Source of the DNA: Tilletiaria anomala UBC 951
Lineage: Eukaryota > Basidiomycota > Exobasidiomycetes > Georgefischeriales > Tilletiariaceae
Direction of reading: 5' to 3'
NCBI RefSeq assembly: GCF_000711695.1
Contig: NW_013547005.1
Span: forward strand, 1-64,000
Length of the DNA stretch: 64,000 nucleotides
Part shown: piece after piece, positions 11,161 through 23,959 of the stretch
Layout of the letters: each line of letters begins with the position of its first letter
Position numbering within the stretch: position 1 is the stretch's first letter
The notes under the pieces: model-generated
What the model was told of the DNA's origin: nothing
Databases searched by the model: none
What the model saw: the letters and a program-made list of their open reading frames with translations, nothing else
Position numbers and translations under genes: made by a program

Positions 11161-12625
11161 ACCGGGTACGCTCTAGCTGATGGGCACAGGGCTATTGTCT
11201 CGGATTACACACACTCCCGCTGGCTACGGCCTGTTACCTAGGAAGGTCACGATGTGGGGGGGGGGGGTGAAGGACGGAAGGAGCACGTGACGAAGCATTC
11301 AGCCCAGCCGCGCCATGGGTCCCACCATTGGCCCATCCACCTGCGTCTCCTCCCCTCTTGTCACACATGGTGGACCACAGTATATTCACTTGTATGCTCC
11401 TCAGGCGTGTATGAATCTAGCCATTATCCCTGCCTTCGTACAGTGCCTCTGCACCTTATGCCCATGGGTCTACTCTGACCGCCAACGCTCGCAACAAGAG
11501 GAAAGAGACCCGCCGGCGTATGTATATGGGGTTCATGTATGTTTGAATGTATGTATGTATGTACGCCCGAATGTGTGGACATTGCAATGCGTCACCGGAT
11601 TTATCCGGTGAACCCCCCCCCAAAACCTCTGAAAGCGTGTCCAGCCTCGCGGGCTTTCGTAACGGGGTCTCGGGTGCGTCGGCCTGCGTCGATTCGTATT
11701 CACTCCATATTCACTGATCACATCTGGCACATAATTGAAGCGGTCTTTGAACCTGCAGAGCGCTCTCAGTAGTAGCTGGCCGCTATCTCCAGCGCCTTTC
11801 AGTTCTCACCATCTCCTGATCTCAGCGGCTCAGCAGTGCGAAGACTTTGCGCCTGTGGCAAGTGGCAACCGAGGCTGGTGGGCTCTCGCAATCCAACTTC
11901 CTTGTGGCTGCAGACAATTCCTTCAAAGCATCAGATTGTGGGCTTCACACAATCCAACCATTGACGACCGGCTAGCACTGTTCGAACGAAACGCCGAGCG
12001 CAAGCTTCGAACGCAAGCGAAGTGGCTCGTACAGAGACCTGGTATGCGCTGCTGCATCTCCTAGCACCATCTCAAGTCAACGGGTCTCGAGCTTTATCAA
12101 ATCTCCAAGGTTCCTGACTCACTACTATCCTCCACTACTCGATAGCCACCCACCTCATCATATCTGTTCAACTAGCATTCAAGAAACGGGCGTCGCAGCC
12201 CATGGCGCTTTGAATGTAGCCCTCTGTGCAGCAGGACCGGAAATAGACCCCAATCGACTTGCCATCGCGCGATCCGACAAGGTAAAGCTCAATTCTTTGT
12301 GGGGCGAGTAGCCTTTCCGCCACGGTGGACTCAGCGGTTGAGTGGATCCGTTCACTCACCCCTGTGGCGAATGGCCTGTCCTTGGAACATCGGCTGCGAG
12401 CCTTTCTCCTTGCTCGCACCTTGAACGTTAGTACAGGACTGCGCAACACTTTTGCCACATCGATTCTCTGGGTGCGTCGTTCGATCCACATTGCAACACA
12501 CCCCTTCCCTCTCCACAATACGGTGAAGGACAGAATCCACAGGGACGGTCAAGGACAAGTGATTCCACTTGTTGGCGCTCTCAGGAATAGCAGGCTCGGA
12601 TCACACAGCGATTCAGTAGTAGGCC
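11161..12625. other. Intergenic region with homopolymers and a short palindrome, leading to the Zn2Cys6 gene
   Basis: No gene was recognised. It contains a run of 12 G at 11256-11267, a TATG-type tandem around 11545-11572, a perfect inverted repeat at 11593-11610 and a run of 9 C at 11613-11621. The last 500 bases are the likely promoter and leader of the regulator that starts at 12626. Confidence 0.5.
11593..11610. repeat. Perfect 8-base inverted repeat with 2-base loop
   Basis: The arms CACCGGAT (11593-11600) and ATCCGGTG (11603-11610) pair perfectly around TT. A run of 9 C follows three bases later. There is no neighbouring gene end, so a terminator role is not supported. Confidence 0.7.
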
Positions 12626-15600
12626 ATGGGAGACTATCGGGCAGGACGAGATCGCAGTCCCTTCTGCGCGCGAAGTAACGTCGACCCAGCTGCCTACGCC
12701 ACAGGACGAAGTCTTGCAGCTTACGGTACACCGGCTGGACCATTTGATCATCAATACGCACCGTCGACTTCGCGGACCGCCAGCGGTTCGGCATTGTACT
12801 ACTCCGACAGTCAAGGCTCGCTTCCTCCACACGCACAGGCCGGTAGCAACTATCATCTCGACCGCCATGGAGAGTGGTACACTAGCATGAGCACTCATCC
12901 GCCGGGAGAGCAAATTCACTCCAACGACGGCAGGTCCGATTGCGTTGGCTCCAGGTTCGACGAAAGTCAGCGTCAGCTACGGCCAATGCTGGCCACACAC
13001 TCCTACCACACCCACACACCGCAACGCAGCCCACGAGCTCCGCCAGAACGAGCAGAGCCGAATTCGTGGCAGTCGAGCTACGGGTCGGAGGCACTCGAGC
13101 ACCTTCAGAAAAGCAACAGCAAAGTGACAGCCGAGCGGGGAACGTCGCCGCATGTGCATGAACCACCGAGAAGGAGCTTCGGAGCAAGACACGCGGCTGA
13201 GCCTCTCAGCCCCCAGCATCCTTATTACAGTTCACACCAAGGCAGCCTTTCCCCCGAGCAGTGCAGAGCCGGTGCACAGCTTGCGGAGTCATCCTGGGGT
13301 CCGAGCAGTCATGCTGCCTCGGCCGCGCCGGCTCGGCCACCGCAGCAGTCGCACTTCCCTGGGTTGCCACCGCTGAATGGCCCTTGCGATGCGCTTTACA
13401 TGGCCGCGTCCGGAGGTGGTAGCGCAAGCGGCAACTTCTGTGGCTCCCGGACTCGGTCAGGTACGGCCGGCTCGAACGGATCACGGGCCTTTTCTCATTC
13501 TCAGGGCGGTGGCATCGGCGTCACGGCTGCGCTCGCGAATGAGAACCGAGACCCTTTGAGACCTCGATCGTCCGCCTCTTTCGGCAGCGTTTCCTCTCCG
13601 AGTCCTCCAGAAGCAGACAGGTCAAGCAATAGCTCCGTCGCCGACGCTGTTGTGGCCACACTGACATCACCGGCAGGCGTCGTGCAGTATGCGAACAGCG
13701 ACGATGCAGAGGGAAATTTGGCCAAGGCCGATGGGCCCACGCAACACCAGGCGACGCGCAAGCAGAACAGCGCGTGCGACGCCTGTCGAAGGCGCAAGGT
13801 ACGATGCATCCGAAATGGGGACGAAAAGAAGTGTGCCCTGTGCAAGGCAAAGGGCGTTGAATGCACGTGCGTAAGCCCTCGAACAAATCTGTCTGCCGCC
13901 TGAGAATGGCGCGAAGGCTGACCTCTGGCGGCATCTACCAGATCTATCTATGTCTCTCAAGCAACCAATGCCACACGCAAGCCGAGCAAGCGCGCCAAAT
14001 TTCGCAGCGAACGGGCGAGTAGCAGCACGGAGGACGAAGTGCCGCAGCGTGTTCATGCTCTACTGCGTTTCTTGTTTGTGCGCTCTGCTCCGTCCTCCGT
14101 GACAACGTACGAGGCTTCGGCTACTTCTCCGAACGATGGAGCCAGCGCCCCAAAAGCGAGCAGGTCGGAAAGCCAGCGATCCTTGCTGTCTTTTCTCCCG
14201 GCGCCTTCTAGTGCGCTCGAGGCGAAGCTCAGTACCACTGCCGCTCGTCTGGCGCTTGCGCATGAACTAATCAACACGTACTTTTCCATTATGCATCCGC
14301 GCTTTCCTGTTCTCAACCCGCAGACATTTCGGGAGCAGCATCTCTTTGCTTCGTCAGATTTCCGAAGCACGTATGGACAAGATGGTGCGATCTCCGAGCC
14401 AGTGTTGGCGATGGTGCTCCTCTGGGGTGCAAAATTCAGTGACCATCCTATCATCGTCGAAGACCGTAAAGAGTGTGCGGAGGCTCTGCAAACCATACAG
14501 AAAAATTGGCCTGCAAGCCGCAAACGAAAGGCGATCGGCGAAACTGCTGGCGTAGGCAGTGATCCAGAGGAGCATCTTTCAAAGCTTCTTCGCCAGCAAG
14601 GTGTCAGCAGAATTTCGGAGCATATCTTCCAACGCGTCTTAGAGCTCTTTGACTCGAAGCGGGTCTCGCACAACCCAAGCGTGGAGAACAGCATAGCCTG
14701 CTTGCTGATGATCCCGTACGCTCCCGCATGGCCGCGTTTCTCGTCTCTCTCATGCTACCCGTACGGAGAGTCGATCATTTCGATCACTTGCAAATCGTGG
14801 GACAATTTTTATCTACGCACGGGGCTGGAACACATGCGCCAGCTGGGTTATGACAGACAGGATTCGCTGGTCAGAATTAGCGACCCGGAGCGAAGGAGGG
14901 CCATTACCCTGTGCTGGTGGCTGATGGTCCTCGCTGATTCGTTCACGTCTGTGTTGTACCGGCGTCAGCCAGAGCTCAGCTATGACGACTACACGACGGA
15001 GCCGCCGCGGCCCATGTTGTCGACGGGAGTTGATGCCCCCAATCTGAACGGCAACGAGGCGGGCCACTCGCTCTGGATTCAAGCACAAGGTGACCTCATT
15101 GAAGTCTACCGCCTTTTGTCCAAGACCATTTGGGCTCATCGACGAGTTCAGCGTGGAGTCAGCCTGCATGATTTGCAGTCACTGGTCAAGCGTTGCAACG
15201 CCTGGAAGGCGGAGTACTTGCACCGGATTGGCATTCCTCGCAATTGGCCTAAAGACTGGGATTTCATTGCAGCGATCTCCGCATGCACCTCGGAGAACCA
15301 GTACACAGTGAGTGATAGCATATGATTTATTCTACTGCAGGAGCGACTTTCTCACTTCATGTTTCTCGACTTTCGCAGGTTCTCTGGTTTGCAATGTTCA
15401 TGTCTCTTGAGGAGCATGGAATGGACTGCGAACCGCACCAGAGGCAGCAGGCAGATGACCTTCAGCGACACATCTACAATGAGACTCTCCATTGGGCCCT
15501 CCGCATGGCCGACTTGGCGCAGATGCTCTCGTGTCATGGTTATCTGCGCCTCGATCCAAACATCATGAGGGTTGGGTTGCTGTACGCCGGCTAGTGAGTT

Positions 15601-15866
15601 CCGGCTTTGACTGCTTGATGCTGACCCGAGCTGACGTCCTCGCATTGCAGTTGCTTGGCGAGGTTCCAAAGGTCACACGAAGTGGACATCATTGTCAGCG
15701 GTAAGAGCTGTTACCCGGGGATTCAGTGATCTTCGAATGCCTTGCTGATTCTGACTTTGCTTTCGCAGCTTTGCATCAGTATGGTTGGTCTACCGAAGAG
15801 TGCTACGACCAAGCGGATCGCCTTCAAGAGTTCGCGTTACAGTGCTCAAAAGTCGCATTGTCTTAG
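12626..15866 (+). CDS. Zn2Cys6 fungal transcription factor
   Basis: Five exons (12626-13866, 13942-15307, 15379-15593, 15651-15700, 15769-15866) encode about 989 residues. A zinc cluster with spacing C-x2-C-x6-C-x8-C-x2-C-x6-C lies at about residues 383-413, preceded by R-K-Q-N-S-A. It is followed by a basic linker and the fungal-specific regulatory (MHR) domain starting near residue 520 with I-N-T-Y-F-S-I-M-H-P-R-F-P-V-L. Such proteins bind CGG-type sites and control metabolic or stress genes; the target here cannot be told. The cluster is unusually internal: about 380 residues of Ser/Ala/Gly/His-rich, probably disordered sequence come first. The first intron donor could be at 13867 (used here, GTGCGT) or four bases later; only the first keeps the frame with the acceptor at 13941. 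The gene ends 110 bases from the convergent LIP2 stop. Confidence 0.85.
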
Positions 15867-15976
15867 ACTGGTTGTATGGTATTATTTAAGTTATCCTTCA
15901 TAACATTGCGCACACGATGAAGGGGTACCTTTTTATTGGTTCGAAAGTAGACGCGATTTCGTCGCAAAATTACATG

Positions 15977-17152
15977 TTATTGCACTATTTTGCCTTTCAC
16001 AATGACTTTGCTCAGAAGCCCCCGCGCATCTGCCGCATAGTGGAACATGCTTTTATCCGCTTGCTGCATTTCCCTGCCCCAAGTCCGGCCGAATTGCTGC
16101 ACCAGCGGCGAAACAATCGATTCCACCGTGACCGCCTTTGCCTCTGGCCCCAATGTGATGGGTGTGTCAACGAGACCGACGCCAGGACCGATGCTGGCCA
16201 CTGCAAGCCCAGCCGACGAAGGCAATGGAGAGCTCGGAGATTCTTGCTCGTGAGGCAAGTCGGACTTGCGCGCTTCGTCGACCTGCCCTCCACGGCGGTC
16301 AGGCCGCGTGGCCCCCTCTCGCTGCACGCGCAACGCAATCTCTCTTTGTATGCAAGTCATACCCTTGCCTTTGATGCCGCAAGCTACGATCCACCCGAAC
16401 CATTTAAGGACATCTGCTTCGACATTCAGCGCAAAGCCGTGCGATGTGATTCGATGTCGCACCTGGATGCCGATGCTTGTAATTTTGTGTGAAGTATCCA
16501 CCCACACGCCCGTGTGGTCTTCTGGAGGCGGGACGGTCGCAAGATTGTATGGCGAGGAATGAAGAAGGTTCGAAATGCTAGTTTGAATCTTATCGACGTA
16601 GCATCTCGTTGAAAGATTCATGACGCTGAGGTCGAGGATGGGGTAGCCAACAAGCTGCCCCGGTCCGTGGAATGTGATAAGACCGCCCCTTTTTGTGACA
16701 TGATAATCGGCTCCAATTTCCGCAAACCGCTTCGCAATGGCTGCTTCTTCTTCTGGTGTCTGAGCATATTCGCCTCCCCTTCGTCCTTCGGTGAATACCG
16801 GAGAGTGTTGTAGAAGAAGAAATATGTCGGTGGTAGCCACCTCTGTCGCTTCGGTCAGCCGTGAAGATGGGGATTGTTTCGCTGCAGGTGATGCTGATGG
16901 TTCCTCGCGTAAGAGTGCCCGAGCATCGGCTCTTCTCTGGACCAAGTGTTCTTGCAACTTGAGGCCCAATGCGTAGGGCACTTGATATGGAATGTACGTC
17001 CAAGTCACGGGACGGATTGCGTTTCTTGGAGCAACCTGACCATTGGAGCACCCGATGCTAGAGGCCTGGGAGAGCCGACGTTGGAATTGACATGATCGAC
17101 ATAAATGTGACGGCCTGGCGAGCCTGGCGCTATTGGCGAGTGCGGAGTGCAT
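15977..17152 (-). CDS. LIP2: Lipoyl(octanoyl) transferase, mitochondrial
   Basis: A single exon of 391 residues. It carries the LipB/Lip2 signatures in order: R-G-G-L-I-T-F-H-G-P-G-Q-L-V-G-Y-P (about 155-172), H-K-I-T-S-I-G-I-Q-V with the conserved lysine (about 220), S-H-G-F-A-L-N-V, and A-C-G-I with the catalytic cysteine (about 257). The enzyme moves octanoate from acyl carrier protein to lipoyl domains, the first step of lipoate assembly on mitochondrial dehydrogenases and glycine cleavage H protein. The N-terminus (M-H-S-A-L-A-N-S-A-R-L-A-R) is a plausible matrix-targeting sequence. A charged insert of about 40 residues lies after the catalytic cysteine, not seen in bacterial LipB. The gene is divergent from Dicer, sharing an 880-base upstream region. 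Confidence 0.93.
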   Translation of the reverse strand: MHSALANSARLARPSHLCRSCQFQRRLSQASSIGCSNGQVAPRNAIRPVTWTYIPYQVPYALGLKLQEHLVQRRADARALLREEPSASPAAKQSPSSRLTEATEVATTDIFLLLQHSPVFTEGRRGGEYAQTPEEEAAIAKRFAEIGADYHVTKRGGLITFHGPGQLVGYPILDLSVMNLSTRCYVDKIQTSISNLLHSSPYNLATVPPPEDHTGVWVDTSHKITSIGIQVRHRITSHGFALNVEADVLKWFGWIVACGIKGKGMTCIQREIALRVQREGATRPDRRGGQVDEARKSDLPHEQESPSSPLPSSAGLAVASIGPGVGLVDTPITLGPEAKAVTVESIVSPLVQQFGRTWGREMQQADKSMFHYAADARGLLSKVIVKGKIVQ

Positions 17153-18032
17153 GGTGGTTGCGTTGCGATGCCAGCAGCGATGCGCCTTTCACTTGCATTG
17201 GATCGTGATGGTGTCCAAGGTGGGACCTTCAGCTGCACTCTTTCGAGGGACGAAAGGCGAAAGCCGACCGACTCAAGTGTGCCGACTGACAGACTTGATT
17301 ACATCGCACATGGATGACAGAGACCGCATTACAATATTCAGCTGGCTGGGTTATCGAAATTCTGATGAGATCGAGGCAGAGATTCTGATTGAAAGTGAGT
17401 GTCACCGACCGTAGCACTCACAACAGGCCAATCTCAAGAAGCGTGGAAGGGGGGGAGATGCCACGGCAGGGCATGGTCACGTGGTCCCTTTCCGTAGTGG
17501 ACAAGAACAGAGAACAAGTAGTTCTAGTTGTCCGTAAAATCCGAGAACCGATTCGGTGCAAGGCAGTTAAAGGTTGTTCGGAAACTCTCTCCTGTTCTAA
17601 TTATAGTAATAATTTTGGCTTATTGTGAGATAACTGTGGTATTCACCTATGCGTATGTGCCCAATCCATCTATCAAAGAATCAATTGATAATCAAGCTCG
17701 AGATCACTCTAACTCGAAACAGATCTGTGTAGTTTCAATCCTGGAGGCCAGTCACAAGGTGAGCCGATCGAACGGTATTTCCCTCTGGGACGACCGAGTA
17801 AACGCTTCTGCCACTTGCGGCCATCCGTCCGCGAACCTTTGCTGTGGACACTCTCTCTGAAGCTCGCAGCAGATTCCTCGCGTTTATTTGGCGATTGCGC
17901 TCAGCAAACGCTCTCCCTGACGATCTTCGGAGACATGATGACGTATGGAGGGACTCGCACCCAAATATAGGGATATAAACCCAACTTGGTTGTTCGCATC
18001 GCATTCTTAATGGCCGAGAGTCCTTGTGCGAA
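17153..18032. other. Divergent upstream region between LIP2 and Dicer
   Basis: About 880 bases. It is AT-rich between 17560 and 17720. No coding frame was recognised. It should contain both promoters; no definite regulatory motif was identified. Confidence 0.5.
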
Positions 18033-21000
18033 ATGGATGAACACAACGTGGCCGCTGGCACCTCGCCGCCGGTCAACCATTGGAGCGAGACTAGCAAGGC
18101 TGGGGCTACAGAAAAGGTCAGGCGAATACCTCCCAAAAAACGCACCCAAGTCGCCATGCCTCAAATGGAACCTAATGAGATTCTGGAGGGTGATGCGCTC
18201 GTTGACGAGCTTGAAGGCTTTGCGGTCGGCACCTACCGTAATTCTTTCTCAACCAGCCTGCTTATTCGACAAGAGAAGGAGCTCATGGCTTCCCGCAATA
18301 AGATCAAGATCGCGACTGAGAAGGCGCGGAATGAAGCGCCCATAGTCTTGGATAGATATGATGTCCAAGTTCAACAGGAGGTGGGACAAACGCAATGCAA
18401 ACATGCGATTCTAGTGCCGAGGACATACCAAGTCAGTATCCAAAGCAAGAAAAACGCCCCTGTGGTCTTGCTGATGTGCGCTTGCTCCTGGTCCATACAC
18501 GCAGGAAGAGATGGTAGGATTCGCAAAGAAGCAGAACGTGCTGGCATGCTTCGAAACAGGGGCTGGAAAGACGCTGGTCGCAGTTTTGCTTATCCAGCAT
18601 ATGCACGACTTGGAACTAAAGCGCGTACAGGCACTCGAGCAAGCCGCTACAGAGGGGGAGAGCCGGAATGCCACCCTCGAGGTTGTCGGAATTATCAAGG
18701 CAGAATCGATGCCTGTGCTAAGGTGCGACGATCATGTTCCCTGGACTAGAGTCAAGCGGAAGGTTTGCATTTTCCTGGTCAATCTCGTCAACCTTGTTCA
18801 TCAGCAAGCTGCTGTCATTGAGAAGAATACTAATCTCAAGACGACCCGCCTGTTTGGAGAGCTTGGTGCTGACCTCAACAACCCTGCCGCGTGGCAAAAA
18901 ATCTTGACTAGCTTCGACTGTATTGTTGCGACTTCTCGCATAGTCCTCGACGCTTTGATTCATGGGTTTGTTCGAATCACTGATTTCCATGTCATCGTAC
19001 TCGATGAGGCACATCACGCAGTGTGAGTTGGTCGGAGACCCGGTGCAAATCTACCTCACATACCGACGCTGACACTGTTGCGATGTGGTGCAGAGGCGAG
19101 GACAACTATGCACGCATCATGCATTGGTATCGCGGAGCAAAGCCTGAAGATCGTCCCAAGATTTTTGGAATGTCTGCATCGCCTAACAAGTCTGGCAAGA
19201 ACTTTCGGTCGGCGGCCAAACAGCTGGAGGCTACTCTGGACTGCAAGATCATGACAGCGTCTGAAGACACAGCGGCAGAACTGGACAGCTATGTCAACAC
19301 ACCGAAGATCTTCGTCATCAACTATCCCAAAGCCGAAGCTTTGCCCATCAGTCAGTTGACAGACGTCATCATTCAGACTTGTCACGGCTTGAAAAAGTTT
19401 GAAGAGGTCTTGAACAAGGCAATGCAAATGTGAGTATTGTCCTTGTTTACTCACTGGCGCGTACCATCTTTCTGATCGGATTGGATGATACTATGCATAC
19501 AGCCATGCCGAGTTCGGACCTCTAACTGCAGACCTGATCTGGGCTGGCGCTCGCAACTGGGGTCGGGGTCGAAGCCGCAGATCCGGAATCTACGCCAGGA
19601 GCAGACATGGCGCTGAGAAAGACATTGCGCTCCCTGACTTTGTCCAGACGGTGGAAGAGACGGATGTGGATGGAGACGACACTGCTATCGGGAAGCAAGT
19701 CATCGACATGGTCAGTGAAGACTTCGTCAACAAAGTACAGTCAGTCATGGACCAAAGAGATGACGACGATGACGGACAGGTAGCCATGCACTCTCAAATT
19801 GGCTTAAGCAGAGGGGCCATCCTGGCGCAAAGGCAGATGGATAGCCTTACCATCCATAGGGTGATCGGCTCAATCGTGCGCAGGGGGCCTCCGCTTCCCG
19901 ACACGCTCCATCCCACCCACGATAATTGCACGCCAAAAACGCTACGTCTCCTCGACGTCCTCAAGTGCTTTGGCTCGAATGAAATGGCAGTCGTCAATTT
20001 CCACGGCATCATCTTTGTCGAGCGCCGTGCAGCTGCTGCCGCTCTCGCCGAGCTCATCAAGCGTATCGAAGGGCTCAAATGGGTCAAGTGTGAGGCTCTC
20101 GTTGGACACAATTCCACAGATGCCGAAGGAATGAATTACAAGTCGCAAGAAGAGGTACTCGCTCGTTTCCGCAAGCGGAGACTGAATCTCTTGGTCGCTA
20201 CAAGCGTTCTCGAAGAGGGCCTAGATGTGTCACCGTGCAACCTTGTTGTGAGGGCAGATCCAGTCTTTCGGTTGATCAGCTTTGTACAGTCCAAGGGGCG
20301 TGCTAGACATGTCGATAGTCGCTTCGTGATGATGGTCGAGGAAGGCTCCGAGAAAAGTCGACGGGACTTGCTCCAGCTTGCCAGCGACGATGGAGATTTA
20401 CGCGAGTGGCTTAGGGCGAAGTCCAAAAATGAAAACATCAAGATGAAGCTAGCTGAAAAAGCAGCAGTGGCAGGAAATCCGCAATCCTCAGTGCAACTGC
20501 TGTTCCCTGAGGATGAGGGGCAGGTAGTTGTCGAAGAAGCGGGCATTTATGATGAGGAGCCGACCACGGGAGCTCGCCTATACCCAACAGACTCTCCAGC
20601 TCATTTGGACCGCTACGTTGCGACTTTGCGCAGCGATGCTCATGACATCGAAAGGGCAGACTATGAGTTCTTTCAAGAACTCGACGGACAAGGCATGCCT
20701 CGATTCTACTGCAAGGTGCGCCTGCCGGGCAATGCAAAGCTACGCTCCTTCATTTCCGAGGCTGCTCGCACAAAGCGTCAAGCTCGTCGCATGGCGGCCT
20801 TTCTAGCGTGCCGTGAGCTGCGCAAGATCGATGAGCTGAATGAGCACTTTCTCCCGAAGCCGATCCTAGAATTGGGAACGGAGCTTCCGTTCGAGCGTGA
20901 GCGCCAGACCGGAAAGCGCGTGGCAACCCGAGTAGCTGTGAAGCTGTACATGGGCAAGATCAGTGAACAGTTTATATACAGAGCGCCTCCGGGGTTGTCA

Positions 21001-23802
21001 ACGACATCGGGGATTGTCAAATATACGTCGATTTTGCCCATGCCTTCGATTCAAGGCAACTCCTCGTGTCCAGTGAGTGTTCATTTTCGTGCTTGTCGCT
21101 ATTCTCTGACTCTCATGAACTCGCCTGCAGCTGTGCCTGGTTCTACACACTCCCTTCCCAAGCATACGCAGCTTTGACGTGTTCTACCAGAGCAACCGTA
21201 TTCCCTTTCCCGACATTCTCGGCGGCAAGCCTATTCAGTTTGATGAGGCATCGCTTGACCTGGCGAGACAGTACACTTTGAGACTTATTTCATGGGTCTC
21301 GCGCAAACCGTGGACTTGCGAGGCGGATCAGATGCCGTTCTATCTTCTACCTCTAAGGGAAGAGAATAGAAATGTGTCCGAAATGTCGTCGACTCAGGAA
21401 CTTGACTGGGAGCAGATTGAGCAAGGTACCAACGATCGGCCGGTGCTCTTGCGTGAAACAGACCGCATGGAGGATCCGTTGAATCGCCTCAGTGACCGTA
21501 TTATTACGCAAAGACTCGAGGAGAGGCAATGCACCAGTTATGTGCTCTCCAATGTCTCGGAGGAATACAACATTCATAGCATGGCGCCACAGTCCACTCG
21601 CGAGGGCAACGCCGGCATGACTTTCTTCGAATATTACCGCGACGTCGTCAGCAGAAACAGCCTCGTAAAGCCGGAAGCGCCCACTGAAGACACAAGGATG
21701 CTGGAGGTGCTACCATTGGAGCGTTTCCAAAATGCGCTGGTTATGTCGAGCAAGAAGTCTCGGGTCATCTTTCGCTCCCCAAAAGCCTACATCATGAGCC
21801 ACTTCTGTGTTTTACAATCTCTCAGAGCGAGCACATGCAGGGCAGCTTTGCTTGCACTGTCCGTCATTGCTCGCATGGACCAGTCGTTTCTTTCTCGCGA
21901 GTGCAGAAGGCTTGTCTTCCCGCCGTGCATGGGCAGAGTGGTCACCGAAGATCTGATGATGACAGCTCTTACGACTGCAGCGGCGAATCAAGGCTTCGAT
22001 TACCAACGTCTCGAATTCATCGGCGACACCTGTATTAAGCTGCTAGCTACGTGTCACGTTTTCGCTAGCAGTGCTGCGTTTAACGAAGGGGAGCTTCATC
22101 TTGCCCGCAGAGAAATCATTTCAAACGCAAAATTGCTCAAGAAGTGCGAGGAGCTCGAGCTGTGGCGATACATGCAAGGCGACTCCTTCAATCATCGGAC
22201 TTACCAGCCCCCCAATTTTGTGGAGATCACTGCCCCTGCGAGCCATCGCAATCCCACGTGCATGGTCACGCAGGTACAAAAGAAAGAGGCGAACGAAATG
22301 GACGAGGGCGACGAGGAGGCAGCCGGTGAAGACCAAGGCAGGGTCCAAGTCGAAGAGGTCTACCCAAAGGACCACCCGGGCCCATTTCGCCCTACGATGC
22401 TCTCGGACAAGTCCCTCGCTGATGTCGTCGAGGCACTGGTAGGAGCAGCCTACGAATGCTCTGGACTCCCTGGGGCCTTGAAGGCCGCTGTGCGCCTGGA
22501 TGTCCTCCCGACTGCTGTGTCTGAACTAGGTGACTACAGGTGAGGATCAAGGTCGGACTATTGAGCACACCCTGTTTTCGTTTCCTCACACGACTTTTTT
22601 GAGCAGCGACATTTATGCAAAACAAGTTTCAGAGGAGATTGCAAACGACAATTGGGATGCACGTGTCTCACAAGAGGCCCTCAAGATGCTCGAAGAGCAC
22701 CTTCTTTACAAATTCAAACGACCACACCTTGCACTCATGGCCATGACTCACTCTTCACGGCTGGCTTCTGTACTGCCATCCTATGAGGTACTTCACGGAA
22801 TGATGACACTACTTGCCCGCCAGGGACGAAGATTGACAAACATTACATTCCGTATCGCAGAGATTGGAGTTCCTGGGCGATGCACTCCTCGATTATCTTG
22901 TCGTCGAATACTGCTACAAAAAATACCCGCATCTCAATGAAGGCAGCCTGACAAATTTGAAAGGCTTGATGGTGGCAAACACAGGCTTGGGTGCTCTTTC
23001 TGAGGTACTCGAGCTCCCGAAGTTCCTGTCGCTTGGTTCAGAGCCGCTTCGCACCGCCATTGACAGGTACATCAAGGAGGTGTCCGACCTACGCAAAGCC
23101 GAAATGGCGAAGCCGCTGGAGGAGAGACAACCGTATTGGCAGCATCTGAGTCCGCCAAAGGCATGTGCCGACATTGTCGAGAGCTTACTAGGAGCTATGC
23201 TCGTGGACTCGGAATTCAATATGGAGTGCAGCAAGAAGTTCTTCGAAATGCGCGTTCAACCCTTTCTAGAGATGTTCTGCTCGCGCCAGGATCTCCCGGC
23301 CAGCAATCCGACTTCCTTCCTCGCCATGATCCGGTCTCGCGGCTGTCACGGATTCCGACTCGAAATCACCGATATGAGCACGCTTCATGCTGAAGCCAAA
23401 GCCACCGGCAAGAGGCTGTGGAAGGATGCACCAAAGGCCGGCGCGCACTGCCGTTTCCTCCTGCACGGGCGTATGCTTTCTCAGACGATGCAAGGCTCGC
23501 GCAAATCTGCGGTGCTCGAGGCGTGTCGCAAAGCCGTCAAGCACTTGCAAGACAATGATTGGGAGCCACTGCAAGAGGCGTGCAACTGCAGGGTCATCGA
23601 GATCGATGATGCCGACTGGGATGCCGATATCGAAGAAGAGGTGCAAACAGAGGAGCGAAGGAACGACCCAAGACTCGCTGAAGGGAGGAAGGCTGCAGAC
23701 GGCAACGTCATTGCTTTCCCGGAAGGCGCTCCTAAAGAGGCTGGCCACTCATGTGGAATGCCTCGCGACCCATACCAACCGCAACAACATGCGCTTGGAT
23801 GA
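18033..23802 (+). CDS. Dicer-like ribonuclease III
   Basis: Seven exons (18033-18431, 18505-19022, 19094-19429, 19503-21072, 21131-22539, 22607-22787, 22861-23802) encode 1784 residues. Domain order: DExD/H helicase with Walker A E-T-G-A-G-K-T (about 149), D-E-A-H (about 300) and S-A-S-P; helicase C with Q-S-K-G-R-A-R-H (about 680); Dicer dimerisation fold (about 770-890); RNase IIIa with L-E-F-I-G-D (about 1233) and its distal acidic D-V-V-E-A-L-V-G-A (about 1373); RNase IIIb with L-E-F-L-G-D-A-L-L-D (about 1473) and D-I-V-E-S-L-L-G-A (about 1574); then a possible double-stranded-RNA-binding C-terminus. The catalytic acids of both RNase III domains are present, so the enzyme looks functional. 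No PAZ domain is evident, as in many fungal Dicers. Motif II reads DEAH rather than the DECH usual in Dicers. An acidic insert lies inside RNase IIIa. Splicing rebuilds T-Y-Q-E-E-M and G-E-D-N-Y-A-R-I-M at junctions. The gene would make small RNAs for silencing. Confidence 0.95.
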
Positions 23803-23959
23803 TCTGCATAGCCATGATCAACATTTAGCACCGCTTAGGCCACCTCGAAAAGAGGTCCAACACGCATTTGCATTTGAAATCACTCTGTAGACTAAACAAT
23901 TCACATCACAGCAACATTGTATGCATTGCCTGCGTCATTGCTTCTTTGATGTTTATCGT

